Source: Colwellia sp. MB3u-41
GTDB taxonomy: Bacteria > Pseudomonadota > Gammaproteobacteria > Enterobacterales > Alteromonadaceae
Direction of reading: 5' to 3'
NCBI RefSeq assembly: GCF_014076845.1
Contig: NZ_JACGUT010000073.1
Location: 1 to 64,000, forward strand
DNA: 64,000 nucleotides
Shown here: positions 29,527 through 39,511 of the stretch, one piece after another
Numbering within the stretch: the first letter of the stretch is position 1
Layout: each line of letters begins with the position of its first letter
Translations under genes and position numbers: made by a program
The notes under the pieces: generated by a model
The model's database searches: none
Told to the model about the DNA's origin: nothing
The model's input: the letters and a program-made list of their open reading frames with translations, nothing else

Positions 29527-30288
29527 CTAGTTAATATCGCCAAAGCGACATTGCAATGCGGTAATTGCCGTTAATGCTGCTGTTTCTGTTCTTAATATTC
29601 TGGGCCCTAATAAAACATCAACAAAAGATGCCTCATTAGCGCGTTTAATTTCATCATCACTTAAGCCGCCTTCAGGGCCAATAAGTAACCGTACACGCTG
29701 CTTTGAGTCGGTTATATTTTTTTCTGGCAAATTCATGATGGAATATTGCGCTTTGGGATGTAAGTTTAGTTTTAATGACGCACTTTGTTGAGCGAGCCAT
29801 GCATCTAAATAAACAGCTGGCATAACAATAGGGACCGAACAACGACCACTTTGTTCACAAGCACCAATCACTATTTTTTGCCATTGGTCTATTTTTTTCT
29901 GTAAACGCTCACCCGTCAGCTTTACGCCACAACGTTCAGTAAATAGTGGGGTTATGGTATTAACACCAAGTTCAACCGATTTTTGTAAAGTAAAATCCAT
30001 TCTATCGCCACGGGAAATACCTTGGCCTAAATGAATGTTTAGCGGTGACTCTACATGCTTCTCTGTGAACGACGTTATAACCACTTGTGCATTTTTTTTA
30101 TTCACATCAGTGAGTTCAGCTTGATAATCGCCTAGTAAACCGTTATTAAATTCACCGTTGAAAAGGGTTAAGGAATCACCACTCTTTAAACGTAAAACTC
30201 TTATGGTATGGCCAAAGGCATCTTCACTTAAGGTGACTGTGTCGCCAATAGAAAAGGATTGTTGTTGATAAATTCTAGGATTGCTCAT
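29527..30288 (-). CDS. rsmE: 16S rRNA m3U1498 methyltransferase RsmE
   Basis: Methylates N3 of U1498 in 16S rRNA using S-adenosylmethionine. 253 residues: an N-terminal PUA-like domain (NPRIYQQQSFSIGD) and a C-terminal SPOUT knot fold with ERCGVKL, then the signature LLIGPEGGLSDDEI and LGPRILRTETA near residues 200-240. Neighbour of gshB as in other gammaproteobacteria. Confidence 0.95.
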   Translation of the reverse strand: MSNPRIYQQQSFSIGDTVTLSEDAFGHTIRVLRLKSGDSLTLFNGEFNNGLLGDYQAELTDVNKKNAQVVITSFTEKHVESPLNIHLGQGISRGDRMDFTLQKSVELGVNTITPLFTERCGVKLTGERLQKKIDQWQKIVIGACEQSGRCSVPIVMPAVYLDAWLAQQSASLKLNLHPKAQYSIMNLPEKNITDSKQRVRLLIGPEGGLSDDEIKRANEASFVDVLLGPRILRTETAALTAITALQCRFGDIN

Positions 30289-30528
30289 TTTATTTTATTT
30301 TTTATTATCTTAACAAGAAATATAAGGGCGACTTGCACTTATTTCAATTATCATTTTATAAAATAGCTGAAAAACGGCTTTTTAAAATAAACATCGCCTG
30401 TTTTAAGTCTTTGATTACCTTTTTTGACTGAATTTACTATGATCAAATGTAATAATAACTTTTTAAGCAGCTTGATTTTTATTAGCTGTTTTCGTTTCCT
30501 GCTTATACATCCTAAACGGAGAACATAG

Positions 30529-31707
30529 ATGTTCACAAAACACCTACCATCTTTTCAACCTATTTTATCTCGCGTGAGTCTTTTGTCAGTTATTGCTTTG
30601 ACTGTTGTTAGTTGTGGACAAGCTGAGCAAGTTAAACAAAAAACGCCGGCTCCTGCCGTTTCTATTTATGAAATTAAAGTAAATGAAATTGGTAGCTATC
30701 GTGAATTTTTAGGGCGTTCCGTTGCCTCAAAAGAAGTTGATTTACGTGCTCGCATTGAAGGTGAATTAATAGCACGTCACTTTGATGAAGGTTCTATCGT
30801 TGAAAAAGATCAAGTACTACTTAATATTGAACCTGCGGCTTATCAAGCCTCTTTAGAATCTGCAAAAGCAGATTTAGCTAGCAGAGTTGCAGGTGCAGAA
30901 GGTGCGGCACGAGATTTAAAACGAGGGCGTGAAGTTGCAGGAGATGGCTATATTTCACAATCTGATCTTGATAAGTTAATCACTAATAACTCCCAAGCAA
31001 AAGCGGCGGTGCAGGTGGCTGAGTCCACACTAGAAACAGCTCAATTGAGTTTAAGTTATACCGTGATTAAAGCGCCATTTTCAGGGCGTATTGGTAAAGT
31101 TAATTATAGTATTGGTGCCGTTGTGAGCCCAAGCAGTAATACCATCGCGACATTAACTGCAACAGACCCTATTTATGTGAGCTTTCAAGTAGAAGAAAGC
31201 GATTATATTTCTTATTTACAAAAAAATACGCATCAGCCTGAAGATTTATCCATTGATATTTCATTACGTTTACCGAACAACACCACCTATGGCGAAAAAG
31301 GTTTGCTTATTTTTGCCGATACCAAGATAGACCAGGGTATGGGGACGGTTGAATTACGTGCGAAGTTTAATAACCCTGACGGTATTGTTGTGCCGGGCTT
31401 GTTTGTCACCTTAATTATCGAAGGCAAGCAAAAAGAGCAAATGGCGCTAGTCCCTCAAGTTGCCGTTCAAGAAAGCCAACAAGGCAAGTTTGTCCTTGTT
31501 GTTAGCGACGATAATAAAGTTGTGCAACGTTTGGTTACTTTAGGGCGAAGAATGAATGCGATGTGGGTCGTTGAATCAGGTCTTAAAGCGAACGAACAAG
31601 TGATCATAGAAGGTTTACAAAAAGTAAGAAGTGGCGTTGAAGTCAAGCCAGTTATCAAAAGCATTGACCCGCTTACCGGTACTATTTCTGACCTTTTAAT
31701 TAAGTAG
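30529..31707 (+). CDS. RND efflux periplasmic adaptor (membrane fusion lipoprotein)
   Basis: A 392-residue membrane fusion protein that links an RND pump to an outer-membrane channel. The N-terminal signal ends in a lipobox (VVSC, Cys 29). The mature protein has lipoyl halves (LRARIEGELIARHFDEGSIVEKD, here quoted only in part: RIEGELIARHFDEGSIVEKD; and YTVIKAPFSGRIGKVNY), an alpha-hairpin, and a beta-barrel (GLFVTLIIEG). It resembles the MexE/AcrA branch. Nine bases separate it from the pump gene. No outer-membrane channel or regulator gene adjoins, so it probably uses a TolC encoded elsewhere. Confidence 0.9.
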   Translation: MFTKHLPSFQPILSRVSLLSVIALTVVSCGQAEQVKQKTPAPAVSIYEIKVNEIGSYREFLGRSVASKEVDLRARIEGELIARHFDEGSIVEKDQVLLNIEPAAYQASLESAKADLASRVAGAEGAARDLKRGREVAGDGYISQSDLDKLITNNSQAKAAVQVAESTLETAQLSLSYTVIKAPFSGRIGKVNYSIGAVVSPSSNTIATLTATDPIYVSFQVEESDYISYLQKNTHQPEDLSIDISLRLPNNTTYGEKGLLIFADTKIDQGMGTVELRAKFNNPDGIVVPGLFVTLIIEGKQKEQMALVPQVAVQESQQGKFVLVVSDDNKVVQRLVTLGRRMNAMWVVESGLKANEQVIIEGLQKVRSGVEVKPVIKSIDPLTGTISDLLIK

Positions 31708-31716
31708 GACACTCCC

Positions 31717-34700
31717 ATGATCAGTAAAACGTTTATTCATCGACCCAAGTTTGCTTTTGTTATCTCAATTGTTATTACTTTAGCGGGCCTCATTGCGATG
31801 GGGATATTGCCCGTTAATATGTACCCACAAATAACACCACCGCAAGTTCAAATAACAGCAGTTTATCCCGGTGCTAGCGCTCAGGTTGTCGAAGAGTCAG
31901 TTATTCGCCCCATTGAAGAAAAAATCAATGGTGTTGAAGATATGATGTATATCGAGTCAACAGCTTCAAATAATGGTTCAGCAACTATTACTGTATTTTT
32001 CAAGGTGGGTATTGATGACGATATGGCGCAGGTTAATGTGCAAAATCGTGTGGCATTAGCCCAAAGCTCACTGCCATCAGAAGTGACCCGACAAGGGGTA
32101 ACGGTTAAGAAAAAATCTAGCTCAATGTTAATGGCCATTAATTTATTTTCAAAGCAAGCAGGTATCGACCAACTTTTCTTAAGTAACTATGCGACCAATT
32201 CATTAACTGAGCCACTAGGACGTATACCTGGCGTAGCAGAAGCTAGTGTCATGGGGGAAATGACTTACAGCATGCGAGCATGGCTGCGACCTGACCGTAT
32301 GGCATCATTAGGGGTTACGGTTACCGAGGTAAAACAAGCACTTCAAGAGCAAAATTTAATTGTAGCGGCAGGGAAGTTAGGTGCGAGCCCTTCATTGCCA
32401 AATCAACAGTTTGAGTATTCAATTCAAGCAAAAGGGCGATTAAAAACGGTTGAAGAATTTGGACAAACCATCGTAAGAGCTCGTTCTAACGGTAATTTTG
32501 TCCGTTTATCTGACATTGCACGTTTAGAACTTGGTTCGCAAAACTATGGTGTTCAAGCACGTTTAAATGGTAATGAAACCGCATTTTTAGTTATCTATCA
32601 ATTGCCTGGTGCAAACGCAACTGAAGTCGCTCGGTTAGTAAAGTTAGAGATAGAAAAATTATCAGCACGTTTCCCTGATGGACTTGAATATGCTATTCCA
32701 TACGATACGACTGAATTTATTTCACGTTCTATTGATGAAGTAAAAACGACCTTATTTCAAGCAATAGTTTTAGTTATTCTCGTGGTTTTCTTATTTTTGC
32801 AAAACTGGCGAGCGACACTGATCCCAACTATTGCTATACCGGTTTCATTAATTGGTACCTTTGCTTTTATGTTAGTAATGGGATATTCCATTAACACCAT
32901 TACACTCTTTGGTTTAGTGCTTGCAATAGGGATTGTAGTCGATGATGCCATTATTGTTATTGAAAACGTTGAACGCATTCTTAAAGAAGAAAAACTCGAC
33001 ATAAAAGAAGCGGTGACTAAGGCCATGGAACAGGTTTCAGGGCCAATTATTGCAACCACTTTAGTACTGCTAGCGGTATTTGTTCCTGTCGCCTTTATGC
33101 CGGGTATTACTGGCGAATTGTACAAACAATTTTCGGTAACCATCTCATTTGCCGTTATCATTTCGTCTATTAATGCCTTAACGTTAAGCCCAGCTCTTTG
33201 TACTGTTTTATTAAGTAAAGAGAATATGAAACCGATCAAGTGGCTGATGCCTTTTGAACGGGGTATTGAAAAAATGACAGGAAGCTATACCACAGGCGTT
33301 AACTTCTTATTAAAACGTGCTGCTCGCGTCGGTATTATTGTCGGTGTTTTATTTGTAGCTACAGGGTGGTTAACCACATCGGTACCCACGGGTTTTGTTC
33401 CAAGCGAAGACCAAGGTTATGTTTTTCTCGATATCCAATTACCTGATGCGGCTTCAAGTAACAGAACACAGGCACTTATTGATAAAATAACGCCAATGAT
33501 AAAAGCAGACCCAGCCGTTACTGACGTTATTACTGTCTCAGGTGTTTCGTTATTAGGTGGGGCAGGCTCGAACAATGGTTTAGGTATTATCATGCTAAAA
33601 GATTGGGAAGAAAGAACGGAGCCAGCATTAGCACTGCGTGCTGTTATCCAGCGTTTAATGGGGCAACTGTGGACAATGCCAGACGCACAAATAATGATAT
33701 TTAATCCTCCGCCTATTCCAGGCTTAGGGACAAGTTCGGGTTTTGAATTTAAACTACAAGACAGTGAAGGTCGAAGCCCTAGTGATTTAGCGCAAGTGAT
33801 GAATGGTCTTATTTATGAGGCAAATCAACGACCTGAATTAACTCGCGTTTTTAGTACTTACCGCGCAAATGTTCCACAATACTTTTTAGAGGTTGATAGA
33901 GATAAAGCAAAAGCTCAAGGTGTTGCTTTATCGGATATTTTTATAACGTTACAAGCGCAGTTAGGGTCAATGTACATTAACGATTTCAGCCAGTTTGGGC
34001 GAACCTACAGAGTAACCGTTCAAGCTGAAAAAGAGTTCCGTAAAGATCCCTCTGACTTGCGCTACTATTTTGTGCGTAACCAAGACGGTGAAATGGTGCC
34101 ATTAACGACACTTGCTAAGCTTGAGCCTATTTTAGGTCCTACCAGTATCGGACACTTTAATTTGTACCGTAGCGCAAATATCACTGGCCAAGCATCGAGT
34201 GGTCATTCATCAGGTGAGGCGATAGCGATTATGGAAGAATTAGCAGGAAACTTACCCCAAGGCTATATTTTTGAGTGGGCAGGGCAGTCTAAACAAGAAA
34301 TTGAAGCGGGTAATTTAGCGCCTGTTTTATTTGGCTTAGCGTTGTTGTTTGTTTACTTATTTTTAGTCGCTCAATATGAAAGCTGGACTATCCCCTTTTC
34401 TGTCATCGCCGCTGTGCCTTTAGCTTTATTTGGCTCAATGCTGACACTTTATATCTTAGGGATGGAAAACAATATTTATGCGCAGGTAGGGTTAATACTA
34501 CTGATTGGCTTATCGACTAAAACCGCTATTCTCATTGTTGAATTTGCGATGGAGCTAAGAGCCCAAGGAAAGACGATCATGGAAGCGGCACTTGACGCTG
34601 CAAAGTTAAGATTTAGAGCGGTACTGATGACTGCACTCTCTTTTATTTTAGGTGTTATTCCTTTAGTTATGTCGTCTGGTGCAGGAGCCAGTAGCCGAAT

Positions 34701-34824
34701 ATTCCTTGGTGTTACTGTACTTTCAGGTATGTTAGCGGCCACTATATTAGGTACGTTGTTAGTGCCATATTTCTATATGGTCATTCAACGACTGCGTGAA
34801 GAATTGAAAGGAACAACGAGTTAA
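31717..34824 (+). CDS. RND multidrug efflux permease (HAE1 family)
   Basis: A 1,035-residue inner-membrane proton/drug antiporter of the AcrB/MexF type. Twelve membrane helices with two large periplasmic loops; the TM4 proton-relay pair is in GIVVDDAIIVIENVER near residue 405, and the porter entry FIHRPKFAFVISI and GLVLAIGI motifs are typical. Likely forms a trimer and exports hydrophobic compounds; substrate not readable. Organised directly after its adaptor and followed by a terminator, so the operon has two genes. Confidence 0.95.
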   Translation: MISKTFIHRPKFAFVISIVITLAGLIAMGILPVNMYPQITPPQVQITAVYPGASAQVVEESVIRPIEEKINGVEDMMYIESTASNNGSATITVFFKVGIDDDMAQVNVQNRVALAQSSLPSEVTRQGVTVKKKSSSMLMAINLFSKQAGIDQLFLSNYATNSLTEPLGRIPGVAEASVMGEMTYSMRAWLRPDRMASLGVTVTEVKQALQEQNLIVAAGKLGASPSLPNQQFEYSIQAKGRLKTVEEFGQTIVRARSNGNFVRLSDIARLELGSQNYGVQARLNGNETAFLVIYQLPGANATEVARLVKLEIEKLSARFPDGLEYAIPYDTTEFISRSIDEVKTTLFQAIVLVILVVFLFLQNWRATLIPTIAIPVSLIGTFAFMLVMGYSINTITLFGLVLAIGIVVDDAIIVIENVERILKEEKLDIKEAVTKAMEQVSGPIIATTLVLLAVFVPVAFMPGITGELYKQFSVTISFAVIISSINALTLSPALCTVLLSKENMKPIKWLMPFERGIEKMTGSYTTGVNFLLKRAARVGIIVGVLFVATGWLTTSVPTGFVPSEDQGYVFLDIQLPDAASSNRTQALIDKITPMIKADPAVTDVITVSGVSLLGGAGSNNGLGIIMLKDWEERTEPALALRAVIQRLMGQLWTMPDAQIMIFNPPPIPGLGTSSGFEFKLQDSEGRSPSDLAQVMNGLIYEANQRPELTRVFSTYRANVPQYFLEVDRDKAKAQGVALSDIFITLQAQLGSMYINDFSQFGRTYRVTVQAEKEFRKDPSDLRYYFVRNQDGEMVPLTTLAKLEPILGPTSIGHFNLYRSANITGQASSGHSSGEAIAIMEELAGNLPQGYIFEWAGQSKQEIEAGNLAPVLFGLALLFVYLFLVAQYESWTIPFSVIAAVPLALFGSMLTLYILGMENNIYAQVGLILLIGLSTKTAILIVEFAMELRAQGKTIMEAALDAAKLRFRAVLMTALSFILGVIPLVMSSGAGASSRIFLGVTVLSGMLAATILGTLLVPYFYMVIQRLREELKGTTS

Positions 34825-34868
34825 CTTTAATAACCATTATGATGAGTTAAACGGTTACCTCAATTTTC

Positions 34869-34904
34869 AAATGACTTTTTACTGCCGTGAAAAGTCATTT
34901 TTTT
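34869..34904 (+). terminator. Rho-independent terminator of the RND operon
   Basis: AAATGACTTTT and AAAAGTCATTT are perfect 11-base arms around a 10-base loop, followed by a T-run. It lies 45 bases after the pump gene. Confidence 0.88.
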
Positions 34905-35095
34905 ATCCGCTGTGTTACTAAAGAGCTGTGCAAGTAGCGATTCTATCATTTAATCTATTGAAGGAGAGGCTTTATCTAAATTGAGGCTTTTGATAGAATG
35001 CGCGTCTTTTGGCCTACACTGATGTTAAGATGTGTTGGCTTTATATTAATCTACAGCTCCGGATTTACGTTCTGGCTGGCTCAATGGGTATTATT

Positions 35096-36073
35096 ATGCA
35101 AAACATCACCGTCTGTGCACTTTACAAATTTGTACGCTTAGAAAACTTTGAACAACTTAAAAAACCATTATTGTCTGTTATGTTAAATAACGATGTTAAA
35201 GGTACATTATTGCTTGCTAATGAAGGTATTAACGGTACCGTCGCTGGTACACAAAGCAGTATTGATAAGCTCTTAGCGCATTTAGAAACAGATGAGCGTT
35301 TAATGAATTTTTCTCATAAATATTCATACGCTGACGAGAATCCTTTTCAACGCAGTAAAGTAAAATTAAAAAAAGAAATTGTGACTATGGGCGTTGAAGG
35401 AATTGACCCATTACTGACCGTTGGTACTTATGTAAAACCTAAAGAGTGGAATGCACTTATTGCCGATCCTGAAGTTTTATTGATTGATACACGTAACGAT
35501 TATGAAATTGAAATAGGCACCTTCAAGAACGCAATAAACCCTAAGACTGAAACCTTTCGTGAATTTCCAGAATATGTTGCACAGCACTTAGACAAGAACA
35601 AACATAAAAAAGTAGCGATGTATTGTACTGGTGGTATTCGCTGCGAAAAATCAACCGCTTACTTAAAAGAGCAAGGCTTTGAAGATGTTTATCATCTTGA
35701 AGGTGGCGTGCTTAAATATTTAGAGGAAGTTGAGCAAGAGAATTCAATGTGGCAAGGTGAATGTTTTGTTTTTGATGGCCGTGTTGCAGTAGGGCATGGC
35801 TTAGAGCAAGGGCAGTACGATCAATGCTTTGCTTGTCGTTACCCGATAACCGAACAAGAAAAGCAAAGTGAGCATTATGTAAAAGGCGTCAGTTGTCATC
35901 GTTGTTATGATAAATATACTGACGAACAACGTAGTGGCTTTGCTGAGCGCGAACGCCAAATTAATTTAGCCAGCCAACGTGGTGAAAAACACATTGGTGG
36001 ACATGTTCAAGATGTTATTGAGCAACGACGTAAAGAAAAAGTAGCCAGTAAAAAAGCGCAGTCGGCTAAATAG
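35096..36073 (+). CDS. trhO: tRNA uridine(34) hydroxylase TrhO (rhodanese family)
   Basis: TrhO (YceA) forms 5-hydroxyuridine at tRNA position 34 in an oxygen-dependent way. About 325 residues: N-terminal acylphosphatase-like domain ([14 protein letters not shown]), a rhodanese domain with the active Cys in [16 protein letters not shown] (near 180), and a Cys-rich tail (CFACRYPI, then CHRCYDK). The frame opens upstream at a TTG (35009), but [13 protein letters not shown] from ATG 35096 matches the family start; an ATG at 35084 is a near alternative. Confidence 0.93.
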   Translation: MQNITVCALYKFVRLENFEQLKKPLLSVMLNNDVKGTLLLANEGINGTVAGTQSSIDKLLAHLETDERLMNFSHKYSYADENPFQRSKVKLKKEIVTMGVEGIDPLLTVGTYVKPKEWNALIADPEVLLIDTRNDYEIEIGTFKNAINPKTETFREFPEYVAQHLDKNKHKKVAMYCTGGIRCEKSTAYLKEQGFEDVYHLEGGVLKYLEEVEQENSMWQGECFVFDGRVAVGHGLEQGQYDQCFACRYPITEQEKQSEHYVKGVSCHRCYDKYTDEQRSGFAERERQINLASQRGEKHIGGHVQDVIEQRRKEKVASKKAQSAK

Positions 36074-36100
36074 TCATAAATTAACCTCATATTTTTCCAA

Positions 36101-36227
36101 TAAAAAAAGCGACTTATTGAGTCGCTTTTTTTATGTTCAGGTGGAACGATGTTGTTGAAACGTTAAAAATTAAAACCCTGTGGCTTTACGAAGCGTGTTG
36201 GCTTTATCAGTTCTTTCCCAAGTCAGC
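36101..36227. repeat. Partial second copy of the metK 3' end and terminator
   Basis: This stretch is a diverged copy of 36271-36395. It has the same terminator hairpin (AAGCGACTTATTGAGTCGCTT) in shortened form, here stem GCGACT/AGTCGC, and on the minus strand encodes [17 protein letters not shown] with a TAA stop, against [18 protein letters not shown] in metK. Coding similarity ends upstream at about 36227. It is a relic of a tandem duplication or of a second metK gene that was otherwise deleted. Confidence 0.85.
36103..36132 (+). terminator. Terminator after trhO
   Basis: Stem GCGACT/AGTCGC with flanking A-run and a run of seven T. It lies 30 bases after the trhO stop and is part of the duplicated metK terminator unit. 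Confidence 0.8.
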
Positions 36228-36270
36228 TAGGTGAAAGAGTATTATTCGCAATGTTAATGGTTTTATTGCA

Positions 36271-36395
36271 ATAAAAAAGCGACTTATTGAGTCGCTTTTT
36301 ATGTTTAGTAGGAACGGTGATGTTAAAACGTTAAAAATTAAAACCCAGCGGCTTTACGAAGCGTGTCGGCTTTATCGGTTCTTTCCCAAGTAAAG
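36271..36395. repeat. metK 3' end and terminator, the intact copy of the direct repeat
   Basis: The native counterpart of 36101-36227, comprising the metK terminator and the last 18 or so codons of metK. The copies are separated by 170 bases start to start and differ by scattered substitutions and a few short gaps. Confidence 0.85.
36273..36302 (-). terminator. Terminator after metK
   Basis: Stem GCGACT and AGTCGC around TATTG with flanking A-run and T-run, giving termination on either strand. The sister copy at 36103-36132 probably ends trhO. Confidence 0.8.
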
Positions 36396-37525
36396 GCGGT
36401 AAAAGTATCATTGCCGACTGTTACTTCAACAGGTTCACGACCAAAATGTCCGTAAGCGGCTGTCATTTGGTACATAGGGTGTAATAAATCAAGCATCTTA
36501 GTAATGCCGTAAGGTCGTAAATCAAAATGCTCTCTAACTAACTCAATCAACGTTGCTTCTGATACTTTACCGGTACCAAAGGTTTCAATTGAAATAGATG
36601 TTGGCTCAGCAATACCAATGGCATAAGAGATTTGAATTTCACAACGGTCAGCTAAACCGGCAGCAACAATGTTTTTTGCAACATAGCGCCCTGCATAAGC
36701 GGCACTGCGGTCAACTTTTGATGGATCTTTACCTGAGAAGGCACCACCACCATGACGAGCCATGCCGCCATAGGTATCAACAATAATTTTACGACCGGTT
36801 AAACCACAGTCACCAACGGGGCCACCAATAACAAAACGACCTGTAGGATTAATAAAATATTTAGTGTCTTTAGTTAATAACTCAGCGGGTAAAACCGCTT
36901 TGATAATGTTTTCCATCACAGCTTCGTGTAAATCTTCTTGAGAAATCTCTGGGTTATGTTGAGTTGATAAAACAACAGCGTCAATTGCTACGGGTTTATT
37001 ATCTTCATAAATAAAAGTAACTTGAGACTTTGCATCAGGACGTAACCAAGGTAAGACACCTGACTTACGCACCTCTGCTTGACGCTCTACCAAACGATGA
37101 GAATAAAATATAGGTGCAGGCATTAATGTTTCAGTTTCATTGGTTGCATAACCAAACATCAGTCCTTGGTCACCAGCACCTTGATCTTCTGGTTTTACTC
37201 GGTCAACACCTTGTGCAATTTCAGGGGACTGTTGGCCAATTAAATTCATAATGCCACAGGTTTCACCATCAAAACCTACGTCAGATGAAGTGTAACCAAT
37301 ATTACTAATAACATTACGAGTAATCGTTTCTAAATCAACCCATGCGGTGGTGGATACTTCACCTGAGATAATTGCTACGCCAGTTTTCACCATCGTTTCA
37401 CAAGCAACACGAGCATTTTTATCTTTAGCGATAATTGCATCAAGTACAGCATCAGAAATTTGATCGGCGATTTTATCTGGATGACCTTCAGAAACTGATT
37501 CAGAAGTGAAAAATTGAGTAGACAT
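36338..37525 (-). CDS. metK: S-adenosylmethionine synthetase
   Basis: Makes S-adenosylmethionine from methionine and ATP. The 395-residue protein carries [18 protein letters not shown] (residues 9-26), [12 protein letters not shown] (about 116), [17 protein letters not shown] (near 257), and DLRPYGI near the end; all ligands for Mg, K and ATP appear present. No SAM-type riboswitch was recognised upstream. A partial copy of its 3' end lies just downstream. Confidence 0.97.
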   Translation of the reverse strand: MSTQFFTSESVSEGHPDKIADQISDAVLDAIIAKDKNARVACETMVKTGVAIISGEVSTTAWVDLETITRNVISNIGYTSSDVGFDGETCGIMNLIGQQSPEIAQGVDRVKPEDQGAGDQGLMFGYATNETETLMPAPIFYSHRLVERQAEVRKSGVLPWLRPDAKSQVTFIYEDNKPVAIDAVVLSTQHNPEISQEDLHEAVMENIIKAVLPAELLTKDTKYFINPTGRFVIGGPVGDCGLTGRKIIVDTYGGMARHGGGAFSGKDPSKVDRSAAYAGRYVAKNIVAAGLADRCEIQISYAIGIAEPTSISIETFGTGKVSEATLIELVREHFDLRPYGITKMLDLLHPMYQMTAAYGHFGREPVEVTVGNDTFTAFTWERTDKADTLRKAAGF

Positions 37526-37656
37526 AAAACCTCAGGAAAAATTTAATAGTTTAAGATATTTTTTTATTAAAGTTATTCTAACTGCAAGATTAACTATTTT
37601 CTAGTTATTTTACGCCTAGAAGGCTAAACGGCCAAAAATAACTGTAAATTGCTTAT

Positions 37657-38508
37657 TTAAAGAGCAGGGAGTTGTTGTAGCGGGATATTTTTACCAAAGA
37701 GCACTGACATTAACTGTGCTTGTTCCGGTGATATCTTTGAGCTAAAAAAATGTTGCTGGGAAATCTGTTCATGACTTGCCAGTAACCCCTTAATTTCAAG
37801 TTGGCTGGCAAGCTGCTCAGTTACCGGTTGAGCAGTTTCCATAATGGTAATTTTATCACCGACAATATCTTGTATAAGTTGACGAACAAAAGGGTAATGA
37901 GTACATCCTAATACGAGGGTATCTATATTACTTTGCAGAAGTGGTCCTAAAAAGGCATTTAGTCTTTTACGGCACTGTTCACTCTCATAAAGACCTTGCT
38001 CAATAAGTTCTACTAATCCGGCACAAGGTTGGATATAAATTTCAGCGCCATTCTTATGCTTATTTACTAATGATAAAAAACGCGTATTTACAGCGGTTGC
38101 TTCTGTTACTAATAAAGCTATTCTTTTGGTTTTACTGTGAATTGCGGCGGGTTTAATTGCGGGCTCAACCCCTATGATTGGAATTGAAACGCGTAAACGT
38201 AGCTGATCAATAGCGCTAACCGTTGCAGTATTACAGGCAACAACAATTGCTTTTACTTGCTGGTCAATTAACCAATCTGCAATTTTATTTACCCGTTCAG
38301 TAATATTTGCTGTCGATTTATCACCATAAGGAGCAAATTGGCTATCCGCAACATAAATAATATTTTCATGTGGTAAGTTTTGATGAATACATTTCGCAAT
38401 CGACAAACCACCAATACCAGAGTCGAAAACACCGATCGTTTGAGAATTTGCTGGAACTGACTTTAAGGGGACTACTGTTTTTTGGGCGACTAACTGATTT
38501 TGAGTCAT
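37657..38508 (-). CDS. murI: Glutamate racemase
   Basis: Interconverts L- and D-glutamate for peptidoglycan. Two active-site Cys are in VVACNTATVSAI and LGCTHYPFV; the N-terminal GVFDSGIGGLSI places the catalytic Asp. The frame is open from 38568, but the first 20 residues (Asn/Thr-rich) are not family-like; ATG 38508 (MTQNQLVAQK) is a better start and gives 283 residues, closer to the usual 260-285. Confidence 0.93.
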   Translation of the reverse strand: MTQNQLVAQKTVVPLKSVPANSQTIGVFDSGIGGLSIAKCIHQNLPHENIIYVADSQFAPYGDKSTANITERVNKIADWLIDQQVKAIVVACNTATVSAIDQLRLRVSIPIIGVEPAIKPAAIHSKTKRIALLVTEATAVNTRFLSLVNKHKNGAEIYIQPCAGLVELIEQGLYESEQCRKRLNAFLGPLLQSNIDTLVLGCTHYPFVRQLIQDIVGDKITIMETAQPVTEQLASQLEIKGLLASHEQISQQHFFSSKISPEQAQLMSVLFGKNIPLQQLPAL

Positions 38509-38602
38509 TATATCTGTCGTTAATGAGTAAGGGATTAAATTTGTATTTGTTATATTGATTTTAGTCAAGAAAGTAAAGTGCTCTGATTGTTATTTATTGA
38601 AT

Positions 38603-39343
38603 TTAAAGCACATGCCATTTACTTTTGAGCTTATCTAAAATGCCACTGCTTTTAATTTGATGATAAGCATCTATATATTTACTGACAATTTTTTCATCAC
38701 TGTTAAGACTAAAAGCAAAATATAAATCATGATTAATGACTGATATAGGCATAATTACTTTTAGGTTACTGATATCTAAATTTAATTTACTTGCTCGTAC
38801 TTTTAAGGTGTTCTTTGTACCCGTAATAATGTCAACCCTATTAAGATATAGCATTTGTAAGCTTTGCTCTGGTGAACCAAGTACATGAAGATAGGGGTAT
38901 TCATGTCGCTGAAAGTATTGTGCGGTACTTGATGAATTTGCTACGGCTATTTTGTATTTTTTGAGTTGTTGAATATCAGTCATTGATGTTTGGAAGTTTT
39001 CTTTTAAGCCCCAAGCGTAAACATCTTCTTTCGTTAATTTCCCACCCCAAATGAATAAATTTTCCCGAGATAAGGTACGAGAGAGTGAAAAAATAAGTGT
39101 ATTAGGTTGGTTTAAGGCTGTTCTGTAAGCACGTGCCCAAGGCAGTATTTGCAAATCAATATTATCACCGGTAACTTTGAATATTTCTTCCATAACTTCA
39201 ACTGAAAAGCCGCTTAGCACACTACTTTCTTGGTAGAACTGGTAAGGTGGCAATATTTCGGTGACAACAAGCTGTTCGGCAATACTTGATGAGGTATTAC
39301 CGAGCAAAAATATAATGATCCAGAGATACTTTACATTCATCAA
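38603..39343 (-). CDS. Periplasmic solute-binding protein, family 3
   Basis: A 246-residue exported protein with a signal peptide ending near residue 22 (SIA) and a binding-protein fold: LPPYQFYQESSVLSGFSVEVM, here in parts LPPYQFYQ and GFSVEVMEEI, then LPWARAYRTALNQPNTLIFS. No transport genes adjoin it, and murI follows on the same strand after about 95 bases. Like the protein at 8575-9345 it may bind amino acids or act as a sensor component; ligand unknown. The pair share little obvious sequence beyond the fold. Confidence 0.75.
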   Translation of the reverse strand: MMNVKYLWIIIFLLGNTSSSIAEQLVVTEILPPYQFYQESSVLSGFSVEVMEEIFKVTGDNIDLQILPWARAYRTALNQPNTLIFSLSRTLSRENLFIWGGKLTKEDVYAWGLKENFQTSMTDIQQLKKYKIAVANSSSTAQYFQRHEYPYLHVLGSPEQSLQMLYLNRVDIITGTKNTLKVRASKLNLDISNLKVIMPISVINHDLYFAFSLNSDEKIVSKYIDAYHQIKSSGILDKLKSKWHVL

Positions 39344-39511
39344 ATATCTAACTTATTTAACAAGAGTTAATAAGCCAAGTATAGAGCAAATTAAGTTTTT
39401 GTTCTTCCTTTGCCTTTAAAAATCCAAAGAAACAAATAATAATGACAGTAGAGTAATCAATAAACTACTGTTAGCATCTTAGAGCAAGACAAGTTATTAC
39501 AATGCCTCATT

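Noticed and set aside
32757-33239. 160-codon minus-strand frame inside the RND pump
   Set aside because: Antisense shadow of a membrane-protein frame; composition follows the pump helices.
37526-37656. SAM riboswitch before metK
   Set aside because: The short upstream stretch lacks the conserved cores of known SAM riboswitch classes.
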